Below, piece after piece: positions 44,530-55,700 of a DNA stretch of 64,000 nucleotides. Each line of letters opens with the position of its first letter. Positions within the stretch are counted from its first letter, which is position 1. Origin of the DNA: Bacteroides stercorirosoris. GTDB lineage: Bacteria; Bacteroidota; Bacteroidia; Bacteroidales; Bacteroidaceae. The stretch lies in the NCBI RefSeq assembly GCF_900142015.1, contig NZ_FQZN01000008.1, forward strand, positions 149,502 through 213,501, written 5' to 3'. The notes beneath the pieces are model-generated. The model was given only the letters and a program-made list of their open reading frames with translations. It ran no database searches and had not been told where the DNA came from. Made by a program: the position numbers and the translations under genes.

Positions 44530-46440
44530 ATGTACAAGGAAATCTTAAAACAATATTGGGGATATGATAACTTCCGTGGCATACAGGAAGATATCATCAA
44601 CAGTATTGGCGAGGGCAAAGACACATTGGGGCTGATGCCTACGGGTGGTGGCAAGTCCATCACATTTCAAGTACCTGCACTCGCCAAAGAAGGACTTTGT
44701 CTGGTTGTCACTCCCTTGATTTCCCTGATGAAAGACCAGGTGCAGAACCTGAGGAAACGAGGTATAAAAGCACTTTCCATCTATTCCGGAATGTCCCGGC
44801 AGGAGATTGTCACCACTCTGGAGAACTGCATCTTCGGCAACTATAAATTCCTGTATATATCTCCCGAACGGCTGGATACTGAAATTTTCCGAACCAAATT
44901 ACGGAAAATGAATATCAGCATGATTACCGTAGACGAAAGCCACTGTATCTCGCAATGGGGATACGACTTCCGTCCTGCCTATCTGAAAATTGCCGAAATA
45001 CGCGATTTACTGCCGGGTGTCCCTGTGCTGGCACTCACCGCAACCGCCACACCGGAAGTAGTGAAAGACATTCAGGAACGCCTGTGTTTCAGGAAAGAGA
45101 ATGTTTTCCGCATGAGTTTCGAGCGCAAGAACCTCGCTTATATAGTCCGCAAGACGGAAAACAAAACCGGAGAATTGCTGCATATCCTGCGCCGTATGCC
45201 CGGCAGTGCCATTGTCTATGTACGCAACCGCCGCCGGACCAAAGAAATCACCGAACTCTTAATCCATGAAGACATCACCGCCGACTTTTACCATGCCGGT
45301 CTGGATGATGCCACCAAAGACGTACGTCAGCACCGCTGGCAAACGGGTGAAAGCCGGGTAATGGTTGCCACCAATGCGTTCGGCATGGGAATTGACAAAC
45401 CGGATGTGCGTATCGTTATCCACCTCGACCTGCCCGACTCCATCGAAGCCTATTTTCAGGAAGCAGGGCGCGCCGGACGTGACGGTAACAAGGCATACGC
45501 CGTTATCCTGTATGCAAAATCAGATAAGATTACTCTCCATAAACGTATTCCGGATACTTTCCCGGAGAAAGACTACATCAAGCAGGTATATGAGCATCTG
45601 CAATACTACTATCAGATGGCTATGGGGGATGGTATGGGATGTGTCAGAGAGTTCAGTCTGGAAGATTTCTGCCGGAAGTTCAAGTACTTCCCCGTGCCTG
45701 CCGACAGCGCATTGAAGATTCTGACGCAAGCAGGATATCTGGAATATACCGATGAACAGGACAATGCCTCCCGCCTCTATTTCACCGTTCGCCGTGACGA
45801 ACTATATAAGTTACGGGAATTAGGAGAGGATATGGATAGGCTTATCCAAGTTGTATTGCGCTCCTATACCGGTGTATTTACCGATTACATCTTTATCAAC
45901 GAAAATACGCTCGCTGTACGTAGCGGACTGACCCGGCAACGGGTATACGATATGCTGATGCGCTTGTCTAAGATGCACATCATCCACTACATTCCCCATA
46001 AAAAGACACCTTATATTATATATACACGTGAGCGCATAGACATTCAGCAACTGCAAATATCACGTATGGTATACGAAGATCGCAAAGAGCGATACGAAGC
46101 CCGGATCGGAGCAATGGTGGATTATGTGACAACCGACACGGTTTGCCGCAGCCGCATGCTATTACGATATTTCGGCGAGAAGAACGAACATAATTGCGGA
46201 ATATGCGATATCTGCCTCAGCCACCGGGCGGAAGAAGTGCCACAAGAAATATCAAGAGAAGAGTTATGCAATAAAGTACTTCAAGTTCTTGCAGAGCAAT
46301 CAGCCACTCCGGCAGAGCTTGCCGAACAAATAGCGGCGGACAAAGAGCTTCTGACTGGAGCTGTACGCCAACTATTGGAAGAAGAGCGTATAACTTCTGT
46401 AAATGGAATACTTCAAACGGAAAGAAAAGGGCGGAAGTAA
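44530..46440 (+). CDS. recQ: RecQ-family ATP-dependent DNA helicase
   Basis: From MYKEILKQYWGYDNFRG the product has 636 residues; the longer frame starts inside the upstream inverted repeat. Helicase motifs are MPTGGGKSITFQ (Walker A), TVDESHCISQWGYDFRPAY (DESH box) and QEAGRAGRDGN. The zinc-binding RQC part shows CRSRMLLRYFG...NCGICDIC, followed by a winged helix. No HRDC domain is seen at the end. It unwinds DNA in recombination repair. Confidence 0.95.
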   Translation: MYKEILKQYWGYDNFRGIQEDIINSIGEGKDTLGLMPTGGGKSITFQVPALAKEGLCLVVTPLISLMKDQVQNLRKRGIKALSIYSGMSRQEIVTTLENCIFGNYKFLYISPERLDTEIFRTKLRKMNISMITVDESHCISQWGYDFRPAYLKIAEIRDLLPGVPVLALTATATPEVVKDIQERLCFRKENVFRMSFERKNLAYIVRKTENKTGELLHILRRMPGSAIVYVRNRRRTKEITELLIHEDITADFYHAGLDDATKDVRQHRWQTGESRVMVATNAFGMGIDKPDVRIVIHLDLPDSIEAYFQEAGRAGRDGNKAYAVILYAKSDKITLHKRIPDTFPEKDYIKQVYEHLQYYYQMAMGDGMGCVREFSLEDFCRKFKYFPVPADSALKILTQAGYLEYTDEQDNASRLYFTVRRDELYKLRELGEDMDRLIQVVLRSYTGVFTDYIFINENTLAVRSGLTRQRVYDMLMRLSKMHIIHYIPHKKTPYIIYTRERIDIQQLQISRMVYEDRKERYEARIGAMVDYVTTDTVCRSRMLLRYFGEKNEHNCGICDICLSHRAEEVPQEISREELCNKVLQVLAEQSATPAELAEQIAADKELLTGAVRQLLEEERITSVNGILQTERKGRK

Positions 46441-46470
46441 CGAGTGACTAACTACAAGTTGCTGTGCTAT

Positions 46471-46559
46471 GTTCGCGGGCGAAAGATTTTTCGCCCCTAC
46501 GAGCGTTGTCATTGATTTACCGTACACTGTAGGGGCGAATAAATACTCGCCTGGCTAAC
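46471..46559. repeat. Palindromic repeat between recQ and the M48 gene
   Basis: Arms of about 30 bases (46471-46500 and 46529-46559) pair with a perfect core, TCGCCCCTAC and GTAGGGGCGA. It lies between two converging genes and could end transcription from both sides. GGGGCGA and CCTGGC segments recall the element at 57667-57910. Confidence 0.65.
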
Positions 46560-46606
46560 ATTCCGAAAGGCACATTTCACCCATAGCCTGTAGCCCGTAA
46601 CTCAAT

Positions 46607-47404
46607 TTATTCCGTTGCCGGTTTCTCGATACCCTCGCTGGTTGCACGTTCTTCCATACGTTTGATACGGGCATCCAAATCCGGGTGAGTAGAGAACAAC
46701 TGGTTCAGTTTACTACTCTTCTGTGCGCCGGCCTCTTCCTGCAATTTCTTCAACTTCTGGAAAGACAAAGCCATCGCCCAAGGGTTCTTACCATGACTTT
46801 TCAGGAATTCATAGCCATAATCATCAGCACTACGTTCCTGCTTCTGTGAGTAAGTGGAGTTTACCAAAGCCTCTCCCAGATCACCCAACTGAGAATCTGT
46901 CAGTTTAGCCGCCGTACCGCCTTGTGAAGAAATACCGTCTTTCAGGGCAGAAGTCAACAATGCTGTGCGGAAGCCATTCTTAGAGTCCTTGTGTGCCACA
47001 TGACCTACTTCATGACCGATCACACCGAGCAATTCGTCGTCACTCATAATGTCCATCAAAGAAGAAAAGATACGTACACTACCATCTGCACACGCAAAAG
47101 CATTGACGTCTATCACATAGTAAACCTTAAAATTCAAGGGAATTCCTTCCACATCCGTCAGACCTTCAGTCAGTTTTTTCAGGCGGATAGTGTACTCATT
47201 GTCGTCCGCGCATACCTGATTGTGAGTATCCATCCAGTCGATGTATTCTTTCACATACTCCGTCATTTGAGCATCTGTTAAAGTCACCGCTTTAACGGCT
47301 TTTACTGCACCTTTCAGTGCTTTCACATTAAATTGAGCCATTGCAGGCATGCCCACAGCCATGCATACTAGAAGAAGGGCCCACTTCATAAGAGTCTTTT
47401 TCAT
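46607..47404 (-). CDS. M48-family metallopeptidase, exported
   Basis: The product has 265 residues with a signal peptide (LMKWALLLVCMAVGMPAMAQ). The zinc motif HEVGH lies in GVIGHEVGHVAHKDS, with the third ligand region in SADDYGYEFL. It is like BepA/LoiP-type M48 proteins that act in the cell envelope, for example on outer membrane protein assembly. No neighbour shows a shared role. Confidence 0.93.
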   Translation of the reverse strand: MKKTLMKWALLLVCMAVGMPAMAQFNVKALKGAVKAVKAVTLTDAQMTEYVKEYIDWMDTHNQVCADDNEYTIRLKKLTEGLTDVEGIPLNFKVYYVIDVNAFACADGSVRIFSSLMDIMSDDELLGVIGHEVGHVAHKDSKNGFRTALLTSALKDGISSQGGTAAKLTDSQLGDLGEALVNSTYSQKQERSADDYGYEFLKSHGKNPWAMALSFQKLKKLQEEAGAQKSSKLNQLFSTHPDLDARIKRMEERATSEGIEKPATE

Positions 47405-47574
47405 TCTTGTGTTTTTAGAAAATAATTATTTTTATTTTGATAAATGCGGCGCAAAAGAACAAATTTTAAATGATACCATCAACATATTAGGGGATGTTTT
47501 TCGCTTTTTCAGCGGAGTTCTTGGTATAAAGACTAATTTTTTATGCAAACCCAAACTGTTTCTAAATAATATCA

Positions 47575-47582
47575 TACCTTTG
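47575..47582 (+). promoter_or_regulatory. Promoter -7 element for the 47610 gene
   Basis: TACCTTTG matches TAnnTTTG and ends 27 bases before the ATG, which supports the start chosen at 47610. Confidence 0.55.
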
Positions 47583-47609
47583 CACCCAATATTATCCACA
47601 AGAACTATT

Positions 47610-48641
47610 ATGCATATCAAAACATTTATCATCTTAGTATTATTGTCTTGGGGGCTGCATAGCAGTGCACAGGAACATACCACACATAATGATGTAATCA
47701 TACAGGCAGCCCCAGATTACAGTCGGAAGGACAATGCAACAGTTAGAAGCGCAGAAGAAGAAAAAGTGATGGAGTTAGTTGAGCAATACATATCAAAGAC
47801 TCTGCATGAATATAAAACCAAACCGATGTTTTATCTGAAAATAAAAAAATCGGGATGTTGCATAGCAGTCCGGGTAAACGACATACCGGTATACGAGAAT
47901 TTTTCCGATTACGATTGCGGTTATACTGACTATGACGGTGCACTATACCCTATTAACAGCTGTCTGCCCTGCAGCGGAAAACAAACATTCAGCATTGAAG
48001 TATATCCCACCAGCCTGCAAGATTATATATCTGACGACTGCTCTATAAGTATTGAAATATACTGCCGCCCCGATATAGATAAACCGGAGGCTGAAACCAA
48101 ACTGATTAAAAAATTGAATTTACCGGAAAACATAGGTCAACAAAAGCTGAAATACTATACCGCTTCGGCGGCTTTTGAAGCCTTATTACCCTTTGATTAC
48201 AGCGACAGACTTGCCAAAGCCCGTGACCTGACGAAAATACCCAACTTGGAAGAAATGGCGCTAAAGCAATATAATAAGATGCGGCAATACTTAGTAGACT
48301 GTGACCAATTAGCCTATCAGACACAGTACCTCAGCAATATTATTCCATATATGGACATGTACTACAATAGCCGACAAGAAGTAATAGACAATCTCTGCAA
48401 CACGGAAATGTTCGATAAAACGTTGGAGAAAAGGAAAGTTCTTCCCATTACAGATTATGAAATGATTGTTTGCGGTAATGGCAAACTGGTCATACTACGA
48501 AATAAATCGGATAAAAACAGTGTTTTACAAATAGAATCTTACATAGCCAATGAAGACGGCGACGGCATACCTACTACTAGAATCATACCAATTATACTAT
48601 ACATGCCCGAAGACAGTGAAGAATTAGAAATATATGCATGA
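47610..48641 (+). CDS. Exported protein of unknown family
   Basis: From MHIKTFIILVLLSWGLHSSAQ the product has 343 residues with a signal peptide; the longer frame starts inside the M48 gene. The mature part has a Cys-rich stretch (SGCCIAVRVNDIPVYENF; CLPCSGKQTF) that looks like a beta-sandwich, followed by a helical half. I do not recognise a family. It overlaps or abuts the next gene (its stop lies 4 bases before the next ATG), so both are co-transcribed. Confidence 0.7.
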   Translation: MHIKTFIILVLLSWGLHSSAQEHTTHNDVIIQAAPDYSRKDNATVRSAEEEKVMELVEQYISKTLHEYKTKPMFYLKIKKSGCCIAVRVNDIPVYENFSDYDCGYTDYDGALYPINSCLPCSGKQTFSIEVYPTSLQDYISDDCSISIEIYCRPDIDKPEAETKLIKKLNLPENIGQQKLKYYTASAAFEALLPFDYSDRLAKARDLTKIPNLEEMALKQYNKMRQYLVDCDQLAYQTQYLSNIIPYMDMYYNSRQEVIDNLCNTEMFDKTLEKRKVLPITDYEMIVCGNGKLVILRNKSDKNSVLQIESYIANEDGDGIPTTRIIPIILYMPEDSEELEIYA

Positions 48642-48645
48642 CAAT

Positions 48646-49788
48646 ATGAATAAAAGATGGATTTTAATAACACTGTGTGCCATACTATCCGGCTGCACAA
48701 GCTTGGGAAAGCAGTCACCTGCTTCGGATGCCCAATCTCCCGGTAGTGAAACCGAGCAACTGGAACAGAGCATCAGCCAGCATTGGATTGGGAGATATTC
48801 TTTATATATCAGTACCGAAACCATTATGGAGGACGCCAGCAACATCGGAGTCAGTTATAATTTTGAGATTCGGGATTCAACAGTCTCTTTTACAGCAGCT
48901 GGCTATCAGATATTTTTCGAATGTGAGTGCTCGTGGAAAGAAGATCGGGATCAGTTGATATTATTCTACAAAAAAGCAATTGAAGCGGTCACTCCCATAC
49001 CTTTTCAAAACGTGAACGATACGGTTGCCCTGATAACTTGCGAACAGGGCAAATATTATGTGCAAAGTCCGATTATTACGGATGCTGAATGGGGCATCAA
49101 TAAGAAAATGCTGTTGGAAAAGGGATCGATTGACATATCGGAAGAAGATGATAATGACTGTATGCCGAAAATAACCTATTGGCACGAGAACTTTGAATAT
49201 GGTGATGAGGACGATTGTTTAGACCGCTGGGCTATCGCTATCGATGAGGCTGATTTTTTAGCAGCGTTGGCTAAATATCAGAACCAACAGATAGACAGCA
49301 CGGTTCAGATACCTGCAAGCAAGGGGAAATATTCTATTCCACTGGAAAACGGGGACACAAAAGTCTTATTCGACAGTTATGAACAATCTGACGACTATTG
49401 TAAATACCATTATAAAGGGTATCTTGCACAAATAAATTGTTATGTATTCGAATACGAAGGCTTCGAATGGGAAGGAGTTTCATACTTTTCTAAAGCAAAT
49501 GGAGAAGAATATTGGTTTCGGAATGAGGGTTTGTTCTCGCCAAATTCCAACAATTGCTATTGTGTCGATGCATGCACCGAATTCGAAGGCGAAAGAGCCG
49601 GATTTATAAAGGTATATCAAGTCTCATACGACGAATTCCAATTCATGTTCGGCTTATGGTCAGACAAGATATTCCCGCAAACCGTCTGCTGGCAGGATAA
49701 CACCACGCTCTATATGAAAGCTCTCCGGGAGGAAAATGGAGCAGACCAGACTTATTACTATAAGATATCTCTGGATCAGGTACGGTAA
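48646..49788 (+). CDS. Lipoprotein of unknown function
   Basis: From MNKRWILITLCAILSGCTS the product has 380 residues with a lipobox. An N-terminal domain begins WIGRYSLYIS and has the strand pattern of small lipocalin-like domains such as DUF5991, which is tentative. The C-terminal half is rich in Tyr, Cys and acidic residues (YCKYHYKGYLAQINCYVFEYEG). It is paired with the preceding exported protein, so the two may act together in the envelope. Confidence 0.7.
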   Translation: MNKRWILITLCAILSGCTSLGKQSPASDAQSPGSETEQLEQSISQHWIGRYSLYISTETIMEDASNIGVSYNFEIRDSTVSFTAAGYQIFFECECSWKEDRDQLILFYKKAIEAVTPIPFQNVNDTVALITCEQGKYYVQSPIITDAEWGINKKMLLEKGSIDISEEDDNDCMPKITYWHENFEYGDEDDCLDRWAIAIDEADFLAALAKYQNQQIDSTVQIPASKGKYSIPLENGDTKVLFDSYEQSDDYCKYHYKGYLAQINCYVFEYEGFEWEGVSYFSKANGEEYWFRNEGLFSPNSNNCYCVDACTEFEGERAGFIKVYQVSYDEFQFMFGLWSDKIFPQTVCWQDNTTLYMKALREENGADQTYYYKISLDQVR

Positions 49789-49887
49789 TTCGTTTTTCAT
49801 TGATTTTTTCTTTTTATTCGTATATTCCGGAGAATTTCTTTAAGTTTGCAAAAGAATAGAAACAAAATATCAAAGACATACATAATT

Positions 49888-50847
49888 ATGGGATTCTTTA
49901 AATCTTTCTTCTCCGGCAAACAAGACAAGCCGGAAACTGAAAAACAGAAAAACAATCAGAAGAACTTTGAAATATTCAAGTATGACGGCATGCGTGCACA
50001 ACGCATGGGACGTCCGGATTATGCCATCAAATGCTTCACCGAAGCCTTGGCCATCCAGGATGACTTTGAGACTATGAGTTATCTGAGCCAGGTTTATGTC
50101 CAGACCAACGCCCTCAGCGAAGCGCACGAGTTATTGGAGCGTATGGCGAAACTAGAACCGGAACATACTTCCACCTTCCTCACCCTTGCCAATGTATGCT
50201 ACCTGCAAGGAGATTATCAGGCCATGGTCGAAGCCGCACAGAAAGCCATTGAAATAGAAGAAGGCAACGCCATGGCGCACTACCTTCTGGGAAGAGCCAA
50301 ACAGGGAATGGATGACGGCATTATGAGTATCGCCCACCTCACCAAAGCCATCGTGCTGAAAGATGATTTCACCGAAGCACGCCTCCTACGTGCCGAAGCA
50401 TTAACCAAGATGAAGCAGTATAATGAAGCCATGGAGGACATTGACGCTATATTGGCACAAGATGCAGATGACGAAAGCGCCCTCTTGCTACGCGGCAAAA
50501 TAAAAGAAGCCACCGGCGATGCCGGAGCGGCAGAAGCCGATTATTGCCACGTGACCGAACTGAACCCTTTCAACGAGCAAGGCTTCCTCTACCTGGGACA
50601 ACTCTATATTGAGCAAAAGAAACTTCCGGAAGCCATCGCCCTCTTTGATGAAGCCATTGAGCTAAATCCTAATTTTGCACAGGCCTATCACGAACGCGGA
50701 CGTGCCAAATTACTAAACGGTGACAAAGAAGGCTCTGTAGAAGACATGAAGAAAGGACTGGAACTCAACCCAAAAGAAGTACAAGGCTTCAACGGGCAAT
50801 ATGGTAATCAGACAAACGAGAGGCAACCGAATGTATTAGGACTGTAA
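49888..50847 (+). CDS. Cytoplasmic TPR protein
   Basis: From MGFFKSFFSGKQDKPETEKQ the product has 319 residues with no signal peptide. About seven TPR units follow (DYAIKCFTEALAIQDD; AIALFDEAIELNPNFAQAYHERGRAKLLNGD). It is a protein-protein interaction scaffold with no enzyme motif. It ends 6 bases before the TPR/HTH regulator gene, so they probably share a transcript. Confidence 0.85.
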   Translation: MGFFKSFFSGKQDKPETEKQKNNQKNFEIFKYDGMRAQRMGRPDYAIKCFTEALAIQDDFETMSYLSQVYVQTNALSEAHELLERMAKLEPEHTSTFLTLANVCYLQGDYQAMVEAAQKAIEIEEGNAMAHYLLGRAKQGMDDGIMSIAHLTKAIVLKDDFTEARLLRAEALTKMKQYNEAMEDIDAILAQDADDESALLLRGKIKEATGDAGAAEADYCHVTELNPFNEQGFLYLGQLYIEQKKLPEAIALFDEAIELNPNFAQAYHERGRAKLLNGDKEGSVEDMKKGLELNPKEVQGFNGQYGNQTNERQPNVLGL

Positions 50848-50853
50848 CGCCTT

Positions 50854-52569
50854 ATGAGAAGCTTCCTCTCCATACTTGTATTTTGTTTCCTTTTTCCAGC
50901 ATTGGCAACTGCCGACAGTTTCGAACGCAGCTTTGAAGAAAACAAAAAACTTCTTTACTCACTGGACAGCCTGTTAGCACATCAGGATGTCTTTGTGAAA
51001 GTAAAAGAGGAACGCATCATGCAGTTGAAGAAGCAGTATAACCAGGTAAAAGATGTAAAGGAACTCTATGCAATGAATCGGATGATTTATTTAGAGTATC
51101 GGGTATATGATGCTGATTCAGCTTTACATTACATTAACAAAAACGTACAGTTGGCGCAACAAACCAATAACCGGACCTGGGAAGTGGTATCTCTGCTCGA
51201 ACAGTCTTTTGTCCTTACATCCTGCGGACTTCTTACTGAAGCACTGAATGCTGTGAGCGATATACGTTCGGAAGAATTGCCGCAAAATCTACGTTCTGAA
51301 TATTTTGGCCGTTTGTGTACACTTTATTCCCGCCTAAGGGACTACTCCGGTGAGAATTCTCATTTATCGGAGCACTACAATGAGCTTCAAAAGACTTATC
51401 GGGATTCAATACTCAACACAGCTACCCCCGATGAATTGCGCTACTGGAATACCCGGACATGGCTCTACTTGGGAACTCCCGAGGCAGCCCCTGTCAAGCA
51501 AGCATTGGAACATAACAAAAAGATATTGCCCAACGACAGCCGAAAATACTCCATTGCCACATACAACCTGTCCGCCATCTACCGGAGCGAGAAAAATGAA
51601 AGCAAGTATCTGGAAAATCTGATTCTTTCCGCTATGGCAGACATCCGGTGCGTCAACGGAGACATAGGTTCATTGCAGGAAATAGCCGAATACCTGTTTA
51701 AACACGGGAAGATAGACCGCGCATATAACTATATTGTCTACTGTTCACAAAAAGCCATGCTTTTTCATAACCGGGTACGGATAGTCAGAATGTCTCATTT
51801 GCAAAATCAAATCTACAAAGCCTACCAGGAACGGGACAACATACAGCAAAAGCGACTTCAAGCTTCTCTCATCACCGTCAGTTTGCTTTTCCTTATATTG
51901 ATTGGTGCGTTCCTGTTCATCCGTAAGCAAATGCGCCGGCTGAAAGAAGCTAATACAAGATTGGACAATACCAATCAGAAACTCTCTGTCAATATGGATG
52001 CCCTCTCCACCGCCCATCAAAACCTGGAAGAGGCCAATGACCAACTGAAAGAACTGAATACCCAATTAAAAGAAGTAAACTCCCAATTGCGGGAATCCAA
52101 TTATGTAAAGGAGGAATACATAGGTTATGTATTCAATATCTGCTCCACTTATATCAGCAAATTGGAAGAGTTCCGCAAAAACATCAACCGGAAACTCAGA
52201 GTGGGACAGATAGAAGACGTCAAAGCCATGACCGATCCTTCAACAATGGCCTCCAATGAACTGAAAGAGTTCTATCAGCATTTCGATACAATCTTTCTTC
52301 ATCTCTACCCTAATTTTGTGGAAGACTTCAATGCCCTGCTTCTGCCCGAAGAACGGATTGAACTGAAAGATGGTGAACTGCTGAATACAGAACTGCGCAT
52401 ACACGCATTAATAAGGATGGGCATTACGGACAGCGTGAAAATAGCCGACTTCCTTCATTGCTCCGCACAAACCGTCTACAACAACCGCCTTCGTACCCGG
52501 AATAAATCCATTATTCCGAAAGAAGACTTCATGAACGCCATCAAAAAGCTCGGAAAATACAAAGCCTAA
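50854..52569 (+). CDS. Membrane-bound TPR regulator with C-terminal HTH (DUF6377-like)
   Basis: The product has 571 residues: a signal sequence (SILVFCFLFPALATA), TPR-like helices (about 30-320), one TM helix (ASLITVSLLFLILIGAFLFI), a long coiled coil (LNTQLKEVNSQLRESN), and a C-terminal HTH near residues 530-550 (TDSVKIADFLHCSAQTVYNNRLRTRNKS). The sensor would be periplasmic and the HTH cytoplasmic, a one-protein signal path. It lies directly before the second SusC/SusD pair and is its likely regulator. The truncated gene at 5588-6214 seems to be of the same general kind. Confidence 0.85.
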   Translation: MRSFLSILVFCFLFPALATADSFERSFEENKKLLYSLDSLLAHQDVFVKVKEERIMQLKKQYNQVKDVKELYAMNRMIYLEYRVYDADSALHYINKNVQLAQQTNNRTWEVVSLLEQSFVLTSCGLLTEALNAVSDIRSEELPQNLRSEYFGRLCTLYSRLRDYSGENSHLSEHYNELQKTYRDSILNTATPDELRYWNTRTWLYLGTPEAAPVKQALEHNKKILPNDSRKYSIATYNLSAIYRSEKNESKYLENLILSAMADIRCVNGDIGSLQEIAEYLFKHGKIDRAYNYIVYCSQKAMLFHNRVRIVRMSHLQNQIYKAYQERDNIQQKRLQASLITVSLLFLILIGAFLFIRKQMRRLKEANTRLDNTNQKLSVNMDALSTAHQNLEEANDQLKELNTQLKEVNSQLRESNYVKEEYIGYVFNICSTYISKLEEFRKNINRKLRVGQIEDVKAMTDPSTMASNELKEFYQHFDTIFLHLYPNFVEDFNALLLPEERIELKDGELLNTELRIHALIRMGITDSVKIADFLHCSAQTVYNNRLRTRNKSIIPKEDFMNAIKKLGKYKA

Positions 52570-52717
52570 CCTCTGTCTGCCACTCCCGCTTCCTATCGGG
52601 AAGTTTACTTCCAAGCGTTCCCCCGCCACCACATATCACTAATAATCAACCACTTACTTCTTTTAACAGTTTACTTCAACGGTTTACCTCACGAAGTGAA
52701 TAGCCTCTTGTTACATA

Positions 52718-52725
52718 TATCTTTG
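52718..52725 (+). promoter_or_regulatory. Promoter -7 element for the second SusC gene
   Basis: TATCTTTG matches TAnnTTTG, 46 bases before the ATG at 52772. No good -33 element is found at the usual distance. Confidence 0.5.
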
Positions 52726-52771
52726 CCAAAGAGATTTAAAACAAGAACTTATGTTAACTATCAAATTAATC

Positions 52772-55700
52772 ATGAAGAACGAAAGAAAAGAAAAACGCCT
52801 TGGCAGACTTATTCTTGTCTGCTGCGCTTTGTTGATGTTCATTTCGGTCAACGCATTTGCCCAACAGCAAGTCACAGTCACCGGAAACGTAAAAGATGAA
52901 AAGGGAGAACCCGTCATCGGAGCCAACGTCATCGTGAAAGGTACGGGCACAGGAAGTGTCAGTAATGTAGATGGAGATTTCTCACTGCCCAACGTACCTA
53001 ACGGAGCCACACTTGAAATTTCCTTTATCGGCTATCTGAACCAGGACGTAAAAGTCAGCGGAACCAAACCTATCAACATTATTCTGAAGGAAGACACAAA
53101 AATGCTGGATGAAGTGGTTGTAGTGGGTTACGGTGTACAGCGCAAGTCGGACATGACGGGTGCAGTTGCTTCCGTAAACACCAAAACATTGGAGAACCGC
53201 CCGCAAGCCAACATCATCCAGTCTTTGCAGGGAGCCGTACCGGGACTGAATATCTCAGTAACCGGAACCAATGCCGAAGGGTCGTCCACCAAAACCCGCA
53301 TCCGTGGCGAGAACTCCATCACGGCGGACAATAAGCCACTGATTATTCTGGATGGTATTCCTTTTGACGGTCCCTGGTCGGAAATCAATCCGAACGATGT
53401 AGAGTCTATCGAAGTGCTGAAAGATGCTTCTTCGGCCGCCATCTATGGTGCACGCGGTTCAAACGGTGTCATCCTGATTACTTCCAAAAGAGGTGAGAAA
53501 GGAAAGGTGGTCGTAGCTTATGATACATACGTCACCATTGATAATCCGATTAATTTACCCCGCCTCATGAATGGCGCTGAATTTTGGAAATACAAGACTG
53601 AAGCATTGAGAGATGCCAATACCACTCCACCGACAGAAAGCAATCCGGAACCGTGGATGGGCTCTATGACTGCCACTGAGCTGCGTATGCACGAAGCGGG
53701 AACAGATACCGACTGGCTGGACCTGGCAACCCGTACCGGCTTTAAGCAACAACATAACATTTCATTCCGTGGTGGAGTGAACAAAACGAATTATTTCGTA
53801 TCGCTGAACTATACAGACGTGAAGGGTACAGCTGTCGGCAACCAATTCAAGCGTTACAATATCCGCTTCAACCTGGATCAGGAATTCAATTCCTGGCTTA
53901 AATTCTCCACCAGCACACAGTTGGGCCGCTACGACCGAAGCGGCAGTAGCGCCTCATTCTCCAGAGCTTTCCGGATGAACCCGCTGGCAGAGGCTTATGA
54001 CGAAGAAGGCAATATCCGTTCTGCCGCTTGGGAAGACTCCAGCGAAGCCTTTTCGGTAAACCCGCTGAGCAGCCTCAACAATAAAAGCAGTGATATACGC
54101 TCCAAAGTCATCACTAACAATGTTATCGAAATTAAGCTGCCGTTCGTTCCGGGATTAAGCTATAAACTGAACACAGGTTATACTTACCAAGACAGCAGCT
54201 GGAAACAATACCAGGGGATGGACACTTACTACGGAGCCCGTTCCAACGGTATTCTGAATACCGACGACTGGCATTCACAGGAATGGATTTTGGAAAATAT
54301 CATCACCTATACCCGTGAATTCGGCAAACACCGCATCTTCTTCACTGGTCTGTATTCTGCACAGAGCTACGAGAAAGAAGGCAACGGAATGGAAGGAAAA
54401 GACTTCCCTAACGACGTGATGTATTATTATCAGATTTCCAAAGCAGCCACCATGTCCGGAAGTTCCAGCTATACAAAGCAGAACCATATCTCACAGATGG
54501 CACGTCTGAACTATTCATACGACAGCCGCTATCTGCTGACATTGACGGCACGCCGTGACGGGTACTCGGCATTCGGCAACCAATCCAAGTTCGGCATATT
54601 CCCTTCCATGGCCATCGGCTGGAATATCTCTAACGAACATTTCTTCCAGGCAAGTCCGCTGGCAAAAGTCGTCAGCAACCTGAAATATCGTTTGTCATGG
54701 GGTAAGAACGGTAATGAGGCCGTAGGTGCCTACACCACACTACCCGAACTCTCGACGTTCAACTATCTGAAAGACGACCATACACCGAGCTATGGTTTCT
54801 ATCCTTCCAAGCTGGCTTCTCCTTCATTGGGATGGGAAACTACACAGTCCGTCAACACGGGTATCGACTTCCAGTTGTGGAGCGGGCGTATCCAGGGATC
54901 TTTCGATATGTACTGGTCGAAAACAAGCGACTTGCTGCTGAACCGTTCCATTCCTACCATCAACGGAACAGGAAATATTACCGAGAACATCGGGGAAACC
55001 CAGAACCGCGGTTTGGAATTGCAAATCACTTCAAACAATATCACCAAGAAAGATTTCGAGTGGTCGACCACTTTCAATCTGTCGCACTATAAAACAAAGA
55101 TTGTAAACGTAGGCCTCTATGATGCTGACGGCAAACCTATGGATGACGTAGGTTCCAGATGGTTCATCGGCGAACCTATCAGCGTGAACTACGACTACCG
55201 CTTCATCGGTATCTGGCAGATCACCGACCCGGCAAATCCCAACGGTCAGCAGGATCCGAACTACCGTTACTCCATCCCCGGTTACATGAAGTATCATGAT
55301 AAGGACGGTGTAAATGACATCACTCCGGCAGACAAGGAAATCATCGGCTCCGCTATTCCCAAAGTTACCATGGGCATGATGAACACTTTCCGCTACAAGA
55401 ATGTAAGCCTCAGCGTATTCTTGAATGCGCAGCTGGGACAGACCGCCAACAACTGGCTCTACGATGTATCTCACAACTCTTATCGCCAGAACCGCCTGAT
55501 GGTAGACTTCTGGACCCCGGAAAATCCGACCAATAAGTATCCGAAGAACTCTCTGGACACATCCGTGAACCCGATGGGCGCCGGCTTCTATGAAAAGACC
55601 GACTTCCTCCGTGTGCAGGACATCACACTGGGCTACCGCATCCCCCAACGCTGGCTGAAGAAGATTTCACTGAACCGCCTCGAAGTATATATGAACATCA

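Noticed and set aside
47349..47609. Upstream start for the exported protein
   Set aside because: It begins inside the M48 gene and crosses the promoter; the signal peptide begins at 47610.
47610..49788. Toxin-immunity or toxin-antitoxin pair
   Set aside because: Both proteins are exported, too large for antitoxins, and show no toxin motif.
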